A stretch of DNA of 64,000 nucleotides from CAYQQJ01 sp964419935 (GCA_964419935.1 CAYQQJ010000009.1:1-64000); one strand, 5' to 3'; shown: positions 1-12,757, counted from the stretch's first letter. Program-made: numbers and translations. Notes: generated by a model from the sequence alone, not told the origin.

Positions 1-74
1 ACGGTCTGCGTTTCGCCATCCGTGAAGGTGGCCGCACAGTCGGCGCGGGTGTTGTTGCCAAAGTTATCGCTTAA
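1..74 (+). CDS. tuf: Elongation factor Tu, 3' end only
   Basis: Only the last 24 codons are in the window, ending GAGVVAKVIA and TAA. EF-Tu delivers aminoacyl-tRNA to the ribosome as a GTP complex. The segment is the same as the end of the complete tuf copy at 16246-17442 except for one synonymous base (GTT instead of GTG for a valine), so this is the second tuf gene, the one that normally sits with tRNA genes upstream of secE-nusG. The reading frame begins at base 3. The 5' part lies outside the window. Confidence 0.97.
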   Translation, partial: GLRFAIREGGRTVGAGVVAKVIA

Positions 75-94
75 GCGTTAGCTAACGGCTAGGC

Positions 95-130
95 AAAAGG
101 TTGGTTGGGGTTTTCCTGTGCCAACCTTTT
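95..130 (+). terminator. Terminator after the first tuf
   Basis: A 10-bp stem, AAAAGGTTGG at 95-104 paired with CCAACCTTTT at 121-130, has a 16-nt loop and ends in T residues. It lies 20 nt after the tuf stop and before tRNA-Trp, so it should end most tuf transcripts. The A-rich 5' arm means it could also work in the opposite direction. The loop is longer than usual. Confidence 0.7.
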
Positions 131-183
131 GTCGTGTGTGTTTTTAACGCTCCGCCTGAACCGGGAGCGAGTCAGAGTTTTAC

Positions 184-259
184 AGGCCAGTAGTTCAATT
201 GGTAGAGCGTCGGTCTCCAAAACCGAAAGTTGGGGGTTCGAGTCCCTCCTGGCCTGCCA
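184..259 (+). tRNA. trpT: tRNA-Trp (CCA anticodon)
   Basis: This 76-nt cloverleaf has a 7-bp acceptor stem (AGGCCAG with CTGGCCT), a D-arm with TAGTTCAATTGGTAGAG, the anticodon CCA at 217-219 in the loop TCTCCAAAA, the T-loop GGTTCGAGTCC, and an encoded 3' GCCA. It decodes UGG. The placement between tuf and secE is the usual gammaproteobacterial one. It could be co-transcribed with secE-nusG, since no terminator separates them. Confidence 0.97.
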
Positions 260-306
260 TTTTAATAAGTTTTGGTTCACTGTTACCGGTGAGTGGGAAT
301 GCTGCA

Positions 307-678
307 ATGAGTACAAAAGTCGAAGCCAGAGAGTTCCGCATGGACGGCCTGAAGTGGCTGTTGGTTATACTGCTGGTTGCCGGTGCAGCTTTCGCTAATT
401 CTTACTATGCAGGCGATGTGGCGCTGCTGTATCGCGTGTTGGTGTTGCTGGCAATCGGTTTGCTGGCATGTTTTGTGGCTGTTAATACTGCCAAAGGGCA
501 CAGTTTTTGGTCCCTTATGAAGGCCGCGCAGATCGAAGTTCGCAAGGTTGTTTGGCCGACACGCAAGGAAACGAATCAGACAACTTTGATGGTGATCGTG
601 GTCGTCATAATTATGGCCATTATACTTTGGGGTCTGGATACGCTTCTAGGCTGGGCCGCTTCTCTTATTATTGGTTAA
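307..678 (+). CDS. secE: Preprotein translocase subunit SecE
   Basis: This 123-residue inner-membrane protein has three hydrophobic segments (about 13-31, 38-57 and 92-118) and the conserved cytoplasmic amphipathic region with EVRKVVWPTRKET near residues 74-86, the hallmark of SecE. SecE clamps the SecY channel in SecYEG. The frame is open further upstream into the tRNA gene, but the ATG here, giving MSTKVEAREF, fits the family length and avoids the tRNA. It lies 10 nt before nusG, the standard secE-nusG pair. Confidence 0.96.
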   Translation: MSTKVEAREFRMDGLKWLLVILLVAGAAFANSYYAGDVALLYRVLVLLAIGLLACFVAVNTAKGHSFWSLMKAAQIEVRKVVWPTRKETNQTTLMVIVVVIIMAIILWGLDTLLGWAASLIIG

Positions 679-688
679 GGTTTTCCTC

Positions 689-1222
689 ATGGCAAAACGT
701 TGGTATGTAGTGCACGCCTACTCGGGCTACGAGAAGAAGGTGGCTGCGGCGCTGAAAGAGCGCATCGAGTTGCACAACATGCAGGATTCTTTTGGTGATG
801 TGCTGGTTCCCACCGAAGATGTCGTGGAGATGCGCGGCGGCCAGAAACGTAAATCAGAACGCAAGTTTTTTCCGGGTTACGTGTTGATTCAGATGGAGCT
901 CAGTGACGCTGCCTGGCACCTGGTGAAAGAAACACCTCGCGTAATGGGCTTTATTGGTGGCAAGGCAGACAAGCCGGCACCGATTACCGAGAAAGAAGCC
1001 CTGACAATCCTCCAGCGAGTGGACGATTCGGTAGATAAGCCCAAGCCGAAAACACTGTTTGAGCCCGGTGAGATGGTGCGTGTTGTTGATGGTCCGTTCA
1101 ATGACTTCAACGGCGTTGTGGAAGAGGTTAACTACGAGAAAAGCCGGCTTCAAGTGGCCGTTCTGATCTTTGGCCGTTCAACACCGGTCGAGTTGGAGTT
1201 TGGTCAGGTCGAGAAGGCTTAG
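689..1222 (+). CDS. nusG: Transcription termination/antitermination protein NusG
   Basis: A 177-residue NusG. The N-terminal NGN domain begins AKRWYVVHAYSGYEKKV and contains FFPGYVLIQM. The C-terminal KOW domain (about 125-177) contains EPGEMVRVVDGPFNDFNGVVEE. NusG binds the RNA polymerase clamp, suppresses pausing, and links polymerase to Rho or ribosomal S10. The open frame extends to an upstream TTG, but the ATG after AAGG (677-680) gives the normal family start. Co-transcription with secE is likely. Confidence 0.97.
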   Translation: MAKRWYVVHAYSGYEKKVAAALKERIELHNMQDSFGDVLVPTEDVVEMRGGQKRKSERKFFPGYVLIQMELSDAAWHLVKETPRVMGFIGGKADKPAPITEKEALTILQRVDDSVDKPKPKTLFEPGEMVRVVDGPFNDFNGVVEEVNYEKSRLQVAVLIFGRSTPVELEFGQVEKA

Positions 1223-1399
1223 ATAGCCGGAAAAGATTTTCATGCCTTCTTTTGCCGTAGCAGGAGAGGGCTTTTCGCGTCTCTGTGATAACCGCATTGC
1301 GTTTTACCACAGGGACAGGGGGAGCCAACGACGAGCGGTTTTGCCACTGTTCGGAGGCGTCAGACCCATTCAAAGCTTAGATATAGGAGCTTACACACC

Positions 1400-1831
1400 A
1401 TGGCAAAGAAGATAAATGCCTACATTAAACTGCAGGTCGCTGCAGGCAAGGCAAACCCAAGCCCACCGGTTGGTCCAGCACTGGGTCAGCACGGTGTCAA
1501 CATCATGGAATTCTGTAAGGCATTCAACGCGCAGACTCAGGATATGGAAGCTGGTGCTCCCGTTCCTGTGGTTATCAGTGTATACAGTGACCGCAGCTTC
1601 ACATTCACCATGAAAACCCCTCCTGCAGCTTACTTGTTGAAGAAAGCTGCTGGCATCAAGTCTGGCAGCGGACGTCCCAATACTGAAAAGGTGGGTACGA
1701 TCACCCGCGCCCAGTTGGAAGATATCGCCAAAACCAAGGATGCGGACCTTACCGCAGCCGATATGGATGCTGCCGTGCGCACTATTGCCGGCTCTGCCCG
1801 TGCAATGGGCCTTAATGTGGAGGGCCTGTAA
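1400..1831 (+). CDS. rplK: 50S ribosomal protein L11
   Basis: A 143-residue L11 with the N-terminal PPVGPALGQHGVN motif that forms the GTPase-associated centre, and the C-terminal 23S rRNA-binding domain ending in IAGSARAMGL. It follows AGGAG at 1385-1389. The 177-nt gap from nusG contains no gene and no promoter I could score well. rplA starts one base after the rplK stop, so the two are translationally coupled, as in the E. coli L11 operon that L1 represses. Confidence 0.98.
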   Translation: MAKKINAYIKLQVAAGKANPSPPVGPALGQHGVNIMEFCKAFNAQTQDMEAGAPVPVVISVYSDRSFTFTMKTPPAAYLLKKAAGIKSGSGRPNTEKVGTITRAQLEDIAKTKDADLTAADMDAAVRTIAGSARAMGLNVEGL

Positions 1832-1832
1832 C

Positions 1833-2528
1833 ATGGCAAAGCTAACCAAGCGCCAGCGTGCAATCAATGAAAAAGTTGACTCAACCAGGCAGTACAGCAT
1901 CGACGAAGCAGTGGCACTGTTGAAAGAGTTGTCCAAGGTAAAATTTGCGGAAACCGTTGATGCTGCAGTCAATCTCGGCATTGATCCGCGTAAGTCTGAT
2001 CAAACAGTTCGTGGTGCGACCACTTTGCCACACGGCACCGGTAAAGAAGTTCGCGTTGCTGTGTTTACTCAGGGCGCAAATGCCGATGCAGCCAAAGAAG
2101 CGGGTGCTGATCTTGTAGGTATGGAAGATCTGGCCGAGCAAATCAAAGGCGGCATGATGGATTTCGACGTGGTCATCGCTGATCCTGCTGCGATGCGCGT
2201 TGTTGGTCAGTTGGGTCAGGTACTCGGTCCGCGCGGCCTGATGCCAAACCCGAAAACCGGCACTGTAACGCCTGATGTTGTTACTGCAGTTCGCAATGCC
2301 AAGGCCGGTCAGGTGCGTTACCGCGCCGACAAGGGTGGCATCATCCACGGCGGCATCGGCAAATTGTCATTTGACGCCAAGGCTATCAAGGAAAATCTTG
2401 AAGCATTGATTTCGGATTTGAAGAAGTCAAAGCCTGCAACATCCAAAGGTGTTTATCTGAAAAAGATATCACTCAGCACAACCATGGGTCCTGGTTTAAC
2501 CCTGGATCCATCATCGCTGGAAATCTAG
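1833..2528 (+). CDS. rplA: 50S ribosomal protein L1
   Basis: A 231-residue L1 that forms the mobile L1 stalk at the E site. Family signatures include RGATTLPHGTGK, the GPRGLMPNPKTGTV loop and the terminal PAASKGVYLKK-type segment. The open frame reaches into rplK, but ATG at 1833 gives MAKLTKRQR, matches the E. coli length, and overlaps closely with the rplK stop. L1 is the known autogenous repressor of rplKA in E. coli. Whether its mRNA site is kept here was not tested. Confidence 0.98.
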   Translation: MAKLTKRQRAINEKVDSTRQYSIDEAVALLKELSKVKFAETVDAAVNLGIDPRKSDQTVRGATTLPHGTGKEVRVAVFTQGANADAAKEAGADLVGMEDLAEQIKGGMMDFDVVIADPAAMRVVGQLGQVLGPRGLMPNPKTGTVTPDVVTAVRNAKAGQVRYRADKGGIIHGGIGKLSFDAKAIKENLEALISDLKKSKPATSKGVYLKKISLSTTMGPGLTLDPSSLEI

Positions 2529-2540
2529 GCTAGTGATGAG

Positions 2541-2565
2541 TTGGCCGCTGCATGCAGCGGCCGAA
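2541..2565 (+). promoter_or_regulatory. Perfect hairpin between rplA and rplJ
   Basis: GGCCGCTGCA at 2543-2552 is followed directly by its reverse complement TGCAGCGGCC, with extra U-G and U-A pairs outside, then AGTTTTGGGGG. The T run is too short for a strong terminator. It lies 12 nt after the rplA stop, where other gammaproteobacteria adjust the ratio of L1/L11 to L10/L12, so an attenuator or processing hairpin is a reasonable reading. Confidence 0.5.
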
Positions 2566-2783
2566 GTTTTGGGGGTTCGAGTTCGCAGTTTGAATTCGAG
2601 CTGTCAAAGACCGTAGGTGGGGTGAGAGCTGCAAGCTTCAAGCTAAAGATCAAACCCTTTAATAAGTTTTTTGACTTGCCTACGCAGACGGTGTGACCCA
2701 CTCAGTTTTTATACTGGATGTGATCACCGATTAATCGGTTCTGGTTTTCCAGGACTATTTGTCAGATCCAGGAGATAGATATA
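2566..2783 (+). promoter_or_regulatory. rplJL leader region
   Basis: About 220 nt without a gene precede rplJ. In E. coli the matching mRNA leader binds the L10-L12 complex for autogenous control. Here a TTGACT hexamer (2671-2676) and a TATACT (2710-2715) are visible but 33 nt apart, too far to form one promoter. The leader role is inferred from position, not from a recognised fold. Confidence 0.35.
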
Positions 2784-3314
2784 GTGGCTATTGGACTCGA
2801 AGACAAGAAGGCGATTGTTGCCAATGTTAACGAGACCGCTGCCAACGCGTTGTCACTGGTTATTGCCGATGCTCGTGGTGTCACGGTCGGTAAAATGGAC
2901 GCTTTGCGTAAGCAGGCGCGTGCCAATGGCGTGCAGTTACAGGTTATCCGTAACACGCTCGCCAAGCGCGCTGTGCAAGGTACTGAGTTTGAGTGCGTGG
3001 AGAACGTACTGGTAGGCCCCAGCATTTTCGGATTTTCCATGGAAGATCCAGGTGCTGCGGCTCGGCTGTTCAAAGATTTCGCGAAAGAAAACGAAGCCTT
3101 TGAAGTTAAAGCTCTGGCTGTCGGTGGTAAATTGCTCGAGGCGAATCAGATTGACGCCTTGGCCAAGCTGCCTACTCGTCAGGAAGCTTTGGCAATGCTG
3201 GCGAGAGTTACGCTTGCTCCGGTCACCAAGCTCGCTCGTACTTTCAACGAAGTACCTACCAAAGTTACACGTGTTGTCGCGGCCGTTCGCGATCAAAAGA
3301 AAGATGCTGCGTAA
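2784..3314 (+). CDS. rplJ: 50S ribosomal protein L10
   Basis: A 176-residue L10, the base of the L7/L12 stalk. The N-terminal rRNA-binding domain contains VIADARGVTVGKMDALRK, and the C-terminal helix that holds L12 dimers ends in VAAVRDQKKDAA. The start is GTG, placed 9 nt after AGGAG (2770-2774); the non-ATG start may lower initiation. rplL follows 70 nt later. Confidence 0.97.
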   Translation: MAIGLEDKKAIVANVNETAANALSLVIADARGVTVGKMDALRKQARANGVQLQVIRNTLAKRAVQGTEFECVENVLVGPSIFGFSMEDPGAAARLFKDFAKENEAFEVKALAVGGKLLEANQIDALAKLPTRQEALAMLARVTLAPVTKLARTFNEVPTKVTRVVAAVRDQKKDAA

Positions 3315-3384
3315 TTTTTCAAGCGACTACTGCTTGGCCTATTACCGCGTTTAATCAATGAACTTTTAATCTGGAGATTGAGTG

Positions 3385-3765
3385 ATGGCTCTATCCAAAG
3401 AAGATATTTTGAATGCAATTGCAGAGATGTCCGTAATGGACGTGGTTGAACTGGTTTCAGCAATGGAAGAGAAGTTTGGCGTTTCTGCTCAAGCTGCTGT
3501 TGCCGCTGCTGCGCCTGCTGCTGGTGGTGACGCTGGTGGTGCTGCTGAAGAGCAGACTGAGTTCAACATTATCCTGGCTGCAGCCGGTGAGAAGAAAGTT
3601 AACGTGATCAAGGTTGTACGTGCCTTGACTGGCCTGGGCTTGAAAGAAGCCAAGGCTCTGGTTGACGAAGCACCGAAGCCAATTAAAGAAGGCGCTTCGA
3701 AAGAAGAAGCCGAAGATGCCAAGAAGCAATTGGAAGAAGCCGGCGCTACTGTCGAGATCAAGTAA
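3385..3765 (+). CDS. rplL: 50S ribosomal protein L7/L12
   Basis: A 126-residue L7/L12: N-terminal dimerisation helices (about 1-33), an Ala/Gly-rich hinge (about 37-52), and the C-terminal domain that recruits translation GTPases, with VNVIKVVRALTGLGLKEAK. ATG at 3385 follows GGAG at 3373-3376; a GTG one codon earlier is also in frame but fits less well. L12 is made in several copies per ribosome, so the terminator-like hairpin right after it makes sense as an attenuator before rpoB. Confidence 0.98.
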   Translation: MALSKEDILNAIAEMSVMDVVELVSAMEEKFGVSAQAAVAAAAPAAGGDAGGAAEEQTEFNIILAAAGEKKVNVIKVVRALTGLGLKEAKALVDEAPKPIKEGASKEEAEDAKKQLEEAGATVEIK

Positions 3766-3805
3766 TTGCATTGTCTTGGAACGCTGAACAGGTAGTTTAG
3801 CGCGA

Positions 3806-3836
3806 GGCTGGCAGGCGTTTGTCTGCTGGCCTTTTT
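3806..3836 (+). terminator. Attenuator between rplL and rpoB
   Basis: GGCTGGCAG (3806-3814) pairs with CTGCTGGCC (3823-3831) over 9 bp including two G-U pairs, with an 8-nt loop, followed by TTTTT. The wobble pairs suggest partial termination, which would lower rpoBC expression relative to L10/L12, as known in E. coli. Confidence 0.7.
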
Positions 3837-4001
3837 CCGTTTGCGGTAGGTCGCTATTGTGACGGAATGCAAGTCGAGTAGAAATGATAGCTGAGCAGAT
3901 CTGGCTCCATGCAAGACGCTACGAACCTTTGTAGCGAAAGACAACCCGCAGAAAAGAAGGTGCTCCTAAAAATTGTATTTTGCAGTAACTACCACCCACG
4001 T

Positions 4002-4027
4002 CATTCATTGTTGACAAACAATGAATG
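4002..4027 (+). repeat. 11-bp inverted repeat upstream of rpoB
   Basis: CATTCATTGTT (4002-4012) and AACAATGAATG (4017-4027) are exact reverse complements separated by GACA. In RNA this gives an A/U-rich 11-bp stem with a tetraloop, 114 nt before the rpoB start. It could be an mRNA processing site; a TTGACA spans the centre but has no -10 at proper spacing. Confidence 0.6.
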
Positions 4028-4141
4028 GAAGCACAACCCATTATTCAACCCGAAAGACAATTTTTAGCGGTGCCTTAAAAGGAAGTGTAGACCCTTCCCG
4101 TCTCAATAGACACCGACCCGTGAACAGGCTGAGGAATACTG

Positions 4142-7100
4142 ATGGCTTACTCATATACTGAGAAAAAACGTATCCGCAAGGATTTTGGCAAATTGCCACA
4201 CGTCATGGACGTGCCTTTCCTTCTGGCGATTCAGTTGGACTCTTATCGGAAATTTACACAATCAGACCTGCCTCCCGATGGGCGCGACGACATCGGTCTG
4301 CACGCGGCATTCAAATCGGTTTTCCCAATAGTCAGTTACTCCGGCAGCGCCGCGCTGGAATACGTCAGTTACAACCTGGGCAAGCCTGCGTTCGATGTTA
4401 GCGAGTGTGTGTCTCGCGGTGCAACATTCAACGTGCCTCTGCGCGTGAAAGTGCGTTTGATCATCTACGATAAAGAATCGTCCAGCAAGGCGATCAAAGA
4501 TATCAAAGAGCAGGAAGTGTACATGGGCGAAATTCCGCTCATGACCGACAACGGCACCTTTGTGATTAATGGTACCGAGCGCGTGATCGTGTCTCAGTTG
4601 CACCGTTCACCTGGCGTATTCTTTGAACACGACAAAGGTAAAACACACTCCTCCGGGAAGCTGCTTTATTCCGCACGTATTATTCCCTACCGCGGTTCAT
4701 GGTTGGATTTTGAGTTCGATCCGAAAGATCTCGTGTTCGTTCGAATCGACCGTCGCCGCAAGCTGCCTGCCACCATTTTGATGCGCGCCTTGGGCTATAG
4801 TTCGCAAGAAATGCTGGAAATGTTTTTTGAAACCAACAAATTTACCGTGCTCAGTGATGGGCAGGTGAAACTTGAACTGGTTCCATCACGTTTGCGTGGT
4901 GATGTGTCTACCTTTGAAATCAAAGATGACAACGGCGAAGTGATTGTTGAGGAAGGCCGCCGCATTACAGCACGCCATATTCGCAGACTGGAAAAGGCGG
5001 GTATTAACGAATTGACAGTGCCTCGCGAGTATCTGATAGGTCGTGCGCTTGCACGCGACATCATTGATACGGACACCGGGGAAGTTCTGTTCGAATGTAA
5101 TACTGAAATCACAGAAGAAGTTCTGGAAGGTCTGTCCAAGGCCGGTGTCAGCGAGCTGGAAACGCTTTACACCAATGAGCTGGATCGCGGTCCTTTTATT
5201 TCCGATACGCTGCGCAGTGACCCCACGAAGACGCGTCTTGAAGCACTGGTGGAAATTTATCGCATGATGCGTCCCGGCGAGCCGCCGACCAAGGAATCTG
5301 CGGAAACCCTGTTCCAGAATCTGTTCTTCAGTCACGAGCGTTATGACTTGTCGGCCGTCGGTCGCATGAAGTTCAACCGACGCCTTGGACGCGACGAAGA
5401 GAAGGGCGAGGGCACTTTGTCGAATGACGATATCGTCGACGTGCTGAAGACTCTTATCGGTATTCGCAACGGCGAAGGCGTGGTGGACGATATCGACCAC
5501 CTCGGCAACCGTCGTATCCGCTCTGTTGGCGAAATGGCGGAAAACCAGTTCCGCGTTGGCCTTGTACGTGTTGAGCGCGCAGTCAAGGAACGCCTGTCCA
5601 TGGCGGAAAGCGAAGGCCTGATGCCACAGGATCTGATCAATGCCAAGCCGGTTGCTGCAGCGGTCAAGGAGTTTTTCGGCTCCAGCCAGCTGTCTCAGTT
5701 TATGGACCAGAACAACCCGCTGTCCGAAGTGACCCACAAGCGTCGTGTGTCGGCCTTGGGCCCAGGTGGTTTGACTCGTGAGCGTGCCGGCTTCGAAGTG
5801 CGCGACGTGCATCCGACACACTATGGTCGCGTATGCCCGATCGAAACGCCTGAAGGTCCGAACATCGGTCTGATCAACTCATTGGCAACTTACGCCCGCA
5901 CCAATAGCTACGGCTTCCTGGAAAGCCCGGTGCGCAAAGTGGTGGACGGTAAGGTTACTGATGAGATCGAGTATCTGTCAGCTATTACCGAGTCCCAATA
6001 CATTATTGCACAGGCCTCCGCAACGCTGGACGATCAGGGTCGGTTGAATGAAGAGCTGGTATCGGTTCGTCACCTGAATGAATTTACGCTGAAGGCGCCG
6101 GAAGATGTCCAGTATATGGATGTATCACCGCGTCAGGTGGTATCGGTGGCAGCGTCGTTGATTCCATTCCTGGAGCACGATGATGCTAACCGTGCACTGA
6201 TGGGCTCGAACATGCAGCGTCAGGCTGTACCTACACTTGAGGCCGAGAAGCCTTTGGTAGGTACGGGGATGGAGCGCAACGTGGCATCGGATTCCGGTGT
6301 GTGTGTGGTTGCCAAGCGTGGTGGTGTCATCGAGCGTGTTGATGCGGCTCGCATCGTTGTTCGCGTAGCTGATGAAGAAGTGGTCGCTGGTGAAGCGGGT
6401 GTGGATATTTACAACCTCACCAAGTACACCCGATCCAACCAAAATACCTGCATCAACCAGCGTCCAATCGTGCGCACCGGTGATGCGGTTGCCCGAGGCG
6501 ATATTCTTGCCGATGGTCCGTCGGTGGATCTGGGCGAGTTGGCGTTGGGTCAGAACATGCGCATCGCATTCATGCCCTGGAATGGCTACAACTTCGAAGA
6601 CTCGATTCTGGTTTCCGAGCGTGTCGTACAGGAAGATCGCTTCACCACCATTCACATTCAGGAACTGACCTGTATTGCCCGGGATACCAAGTTGGGTGCC
6701 GAGGAAATTACAGCGGATATTCCCAACGTGGGTGAGGGCGCACTGTCGAAACTGGATGAGTCCGGCATCGTTTATATCGGTGCGGAAGTCGGTCCTGGCG
6801 ATATTCTGGTAGGCAAGGTTACACCGAAAGGTGAAACCCAATTGACACCGGAAGAAAAGTTGCTGCGTGCGATCTTTGGTGAAAAGGCCTCGGACGTAAA
6901 AGACACATCCCAGCGTGTGCCTTCCAGCACCAAGGGCACCGTCATTGATGTTCAGGTTTTCACCCGCGATGGTCTGGAAAAAGATCAGCGTTCTCTGGAG
7001 ATCGAAAAAGCACAGCTCGATCAGGTGCGCAAGGACCTGAACGAAGAGTACCGCATTGTTGAACGCGCAACTTATGAGCGTCTTCGCGCAGCATTGGTTG

Positions 7101-8227
7101 GCCAGAAGGCTGCCGGCGGCAAAGGCGTCAAGAAGGGTGCTGACATCACTGATGAAATGCTGGACGGGCTCGAGAAGGGCGACTGGTTCAAGATCCGTAT
7201 GAGTGAAGACAGCCTCAACGAGATGATTGATGCTGCCGAACAGCAGTTGGTTGAGCGACGCAAAAATCTTGACGATCGTTTCGAAGACAAGAAGCGCAAG
7301 CTGGAAACCGGCGATGATTTGGCTCCGGGCGTGCTGAAGATTGTAAAGGTTTACCTGGCAATCAAACGTCGCATTCAGCCCGGCGACAAAATGGCCGGCC
7401 GTCACGGTAACAAAGGTGTTATCTCGGTCATCATGCCGGTTGAAGACATGCCCTACGATGAGAATGGCGAACCGGTTGATATCGTGCTCAACCCGCTCGG
7501 CGTTCCTTCGCGGATGAACGTGGGTCAGGTTCTGGAAACTCACCTGGGTCTGGCGGCGAAAGGTCTTGGCAACAAGATCGATCGTATGATTGAAGAGCAG
7601 CGCAAGGTTGCAGAAGTACGCGAGTTCCTTGAGCAGATCTACAACAAGACTGGCGACGTCCAGGACCGCGAAGACCTGGCCTCTATGAGCGATCAGGAAA
7701 TCCTGGACATGGCGCATAACTTGCGCGGTGGTGTGCCTATGGCGACACAGGTATTCGACGGTGCCCAGGAGCATGAGATCAAGTCCTTGCTGCGCCTGGC
7801 TGACATGCCGGAGTCCGGTCAAATGCAATTGTGCGACGGCCGCACAGGCAACCCGTTTACGCGCCCGGTCACGGTCGGGTACATGTACATGCTGAAGTTG
7901 AACCACTTGGTTGACGACAAGATGCACGCGCGTTCAACCGGTTCCTACAGCTTGGTAACGCAGCAGCCGCTCGGTGGTAAGGCGCAATTCGGTGGCCAGC
8001 GTTTTGGTGAGATGGAAGTGTGGGCACTGGAAGCTTACGGCGCGGCTTACACCCTGCAGGAAATGCTGACGGTGAAATCCGATGACGTGGCTGGCCGTAC
8101 CAAGATGTACAAAAACATCGTGGATGGTGACCACCGCATGGAACCTGGCATGCCGGAATCCTTTAACGTGCTGGTAAAAGAAATCCGTTCGCTGGGCATC
8201 AACATCGAACTGGAAGAAGATCAGTAA
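4142..8227 (+). CDS. rpoB: DNA-directed RNA polymerase subunit beta
   Basis: A 1,361-residue beta subunit, slightly longer than the E. coli protein. With beta' it forms the catalytic cleft. Clear signatures are the rifampicin region with GSSQLSQFMDQNNPLSEVTHKRR, a wild-type pattern by eye, the GPNIGLINSL segment, GDKMAGRHGNKGV near residue 1081, and the C-terminal GGKAQFGGQRFGEME clamp region. It begins MAYSYTEKKRIRKDFG after GAGGAA. rpoC follows 106 nt later on the same transcript. Confidence 0.99.
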   Translation: MAYSYTEKKRIRKDFGKLPHVMDVPFLLAIQLDSYRKFTQSDLPPDGRDDIGLHAAFKSVFPIVSYSGSAALEYVSYNLGKPAFDVSECVSRGATFNVPLRVKVRLIIYDKESSSKAIKDIKEQEVYMGEIPLMTDNGTFVINGTERVIVSQLHRSPGVFFEHDKGKTHSSGKLLYSARIIPYRGSWLDFEFDPKDLVFVRIDRRRKLPATILMRALGYSSQEMLEMFFETNKFTVLSDGQVKLELVPSRLRGDVSTFEIKDDNGEVIVEEGRRITARHIRRLEKAGINELTVPREYLIGRALARDIIDTDTGEVLFECNTEITEEVLEGLSKAGVSELETLYTNELDRGPFISDTLRSDPTKTRLEALVEIYRMMRPGEPPTKESAETLFQNLFFSHERYDLSAVGRMKFNRRLGRDEEKGEGTLSNDDIVDVLKTLIGIRNGEGVVDDIDHLGNRRIRSVGEMAENQFRVGLVRVERAVKERLSMAESEGLMPQDLINAKPVAAAVKEFFGSSQLSQFMDQNNPLSEVTHKRRVSALGPGGLTRERAGFEVRDVHPTHYGRVCPIETPEGPNIGLINSLATYARTNSYGFLESPVRKVVDGKVTDEIEYLSAITESQYIIAQASATLDDQGRLNEELVSVRHLNEFTLKAPEDVQYMDVSPRQVVSVAASLIPFLEHDDANRALMGSNMQRQAVPTLEAEKPLVGTGMERNVASDSGVCVVAKRGGVIERVDAARIVVRVADEEVVAGEAGVDIYNLTKYTRSNQNTCINQRPIVRTGDAVARGDILADGPSVDLGELALGQNMRIAFMPWNGYNFEDSILVSERVVQEDRFTTIHIQELTCIARDTKLGAEEITADIPNVGEGALSKLDESGIVYIGAEVGPGDILVGKVTPKGETQLTPEEKLLRAIFGEKASDVKDTSQRVPSSTKGTVIDVQVFTRDGLEKDQRSLEIEKAQLDQVRKDLNEEYRIVERATYERLRAALVGQKAAGGKGVKKGADITDEMLDGLEKGDWFKIRMSEDSLNEMIDAAEQQLVERRKNLDDRFEDKKRKLETGDDLAPGVLKIVKVYLAIKRRIQPGDKMAGRHGNKGVISVIMPVEDMPYDENGEPVDIVLNPLGVPSRMNVGQVLETHLGLAAKGLGNKIDRMIEEQRKVAEVREFLEQIYNKTGDVQDREDLASMSDQEILDMAHNLRGGVPMATQVFDGAQEHEIKSLLRLADMPESGQMQLCDGRTGNPFTRPVTVGYMYMLKLNHLVDDKMHARSTGSYSLVTQQPLGGKAQFGGQRFGEMEVWALEAYGAAYTLQEMLTVKSDDVAGRTKMYKNIVDGDHRMEPGMPESFNVLVKEIRSLGINIELEEDQ

Positions 8228-8333
8228 GCAATTTGCCGGGGCTCGGGTTACCGAGCCCAAGTCGCATTAATACCAAGTTAACGGTGGTGGGCCTCGCCCA
8301 CTGTGCAGTAGAGCACCCACTGGAGGAAAGGCC

Positions 8334-12560
<4,227 letters not shown>

Positions 12561-12638
12561 TCCAAAAGAAGGAAGAACAAGCGGCTATAAGGCCGTTGCG
12601 GGGCAGGCACTACTCAATTGATTGGGCCGTGCCCTGCC

Positions 12639-12667
12639 TTGACGACGGCGGGTGGTGTCTTTACAAT
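12639..12667 (+). promoter_or_regulatory. sigma70 promoter for the str operon
   Basis: TTGACG (12639-12644) and TACAAT (12662-12667) are separated by exactly 17 nt. The predicted start of transcription, about 12674, lies some 85 nt before rpsL. The promoter overlaps the terminator of the rpoBC transcript: its -10 is in the terminator loop. Confidence 0.75.
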
Positions 12668-12684
12668 GCGCCACCCGCTTTTTT
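12648..12684 (+). terminator. Terminator after rpoC
   Basis: GCGGGTGG (12648-12655) pairs with CCACCCGC (12671-12678), followed by six T. The loop is 15 nt and contains the -10 of the str promoter. Read-through RNA from rpoC can form the stem; RNA started at the overlapping promoter lacks the left arm and should escape it. Confidence 0.75.
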
Positions 12685-12757
12685 CGTGGGAGGGTATTTA
12701 TTACCCGCTTTTAGCTGAAACGCCTGTATTAGGCATATTATTTTGGAGTCAAGTTTC

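Larger units (their letters stand above)
3766..4141 (+). other. rplL-rpoB intergenic region
   Basis: These 376 nt hold no gene. They contain an attenuator-like hairpin near the rplL end (3806-3836), an 11-bp inverted repeat in the middle (4002-4027) and the rpoB ribosome binding site GAGGAA at 4131-4136. E. coli has a partial terminator and an RNase III site in the same interval, so the layout appears conserved in kind. Confidence 0.6.

Noticed and set aside
2671..2715. TTGACT and TATACT before rplJ as a promoter
   Set aside because: The spacing of 33 nt is incompatible with one sigma70 promoter, and neither hexamer has a good partner at 16-18 nt.
4011..4016. TTGACA upstream of rpoB as a -35 box
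   Set aside because: It is part of the inverted repeat, and no -10-like hexamer occurs 15-19 nt downstream.
6125..7927. 600-codon open frame on the - strand inside rpoB
   Set aside because: It lies wholly opposite a certain gene, and its composition (His-, Gln-, Asn-rich) is what the reverse of a GC-rich coding frame gives. No domain is seen.
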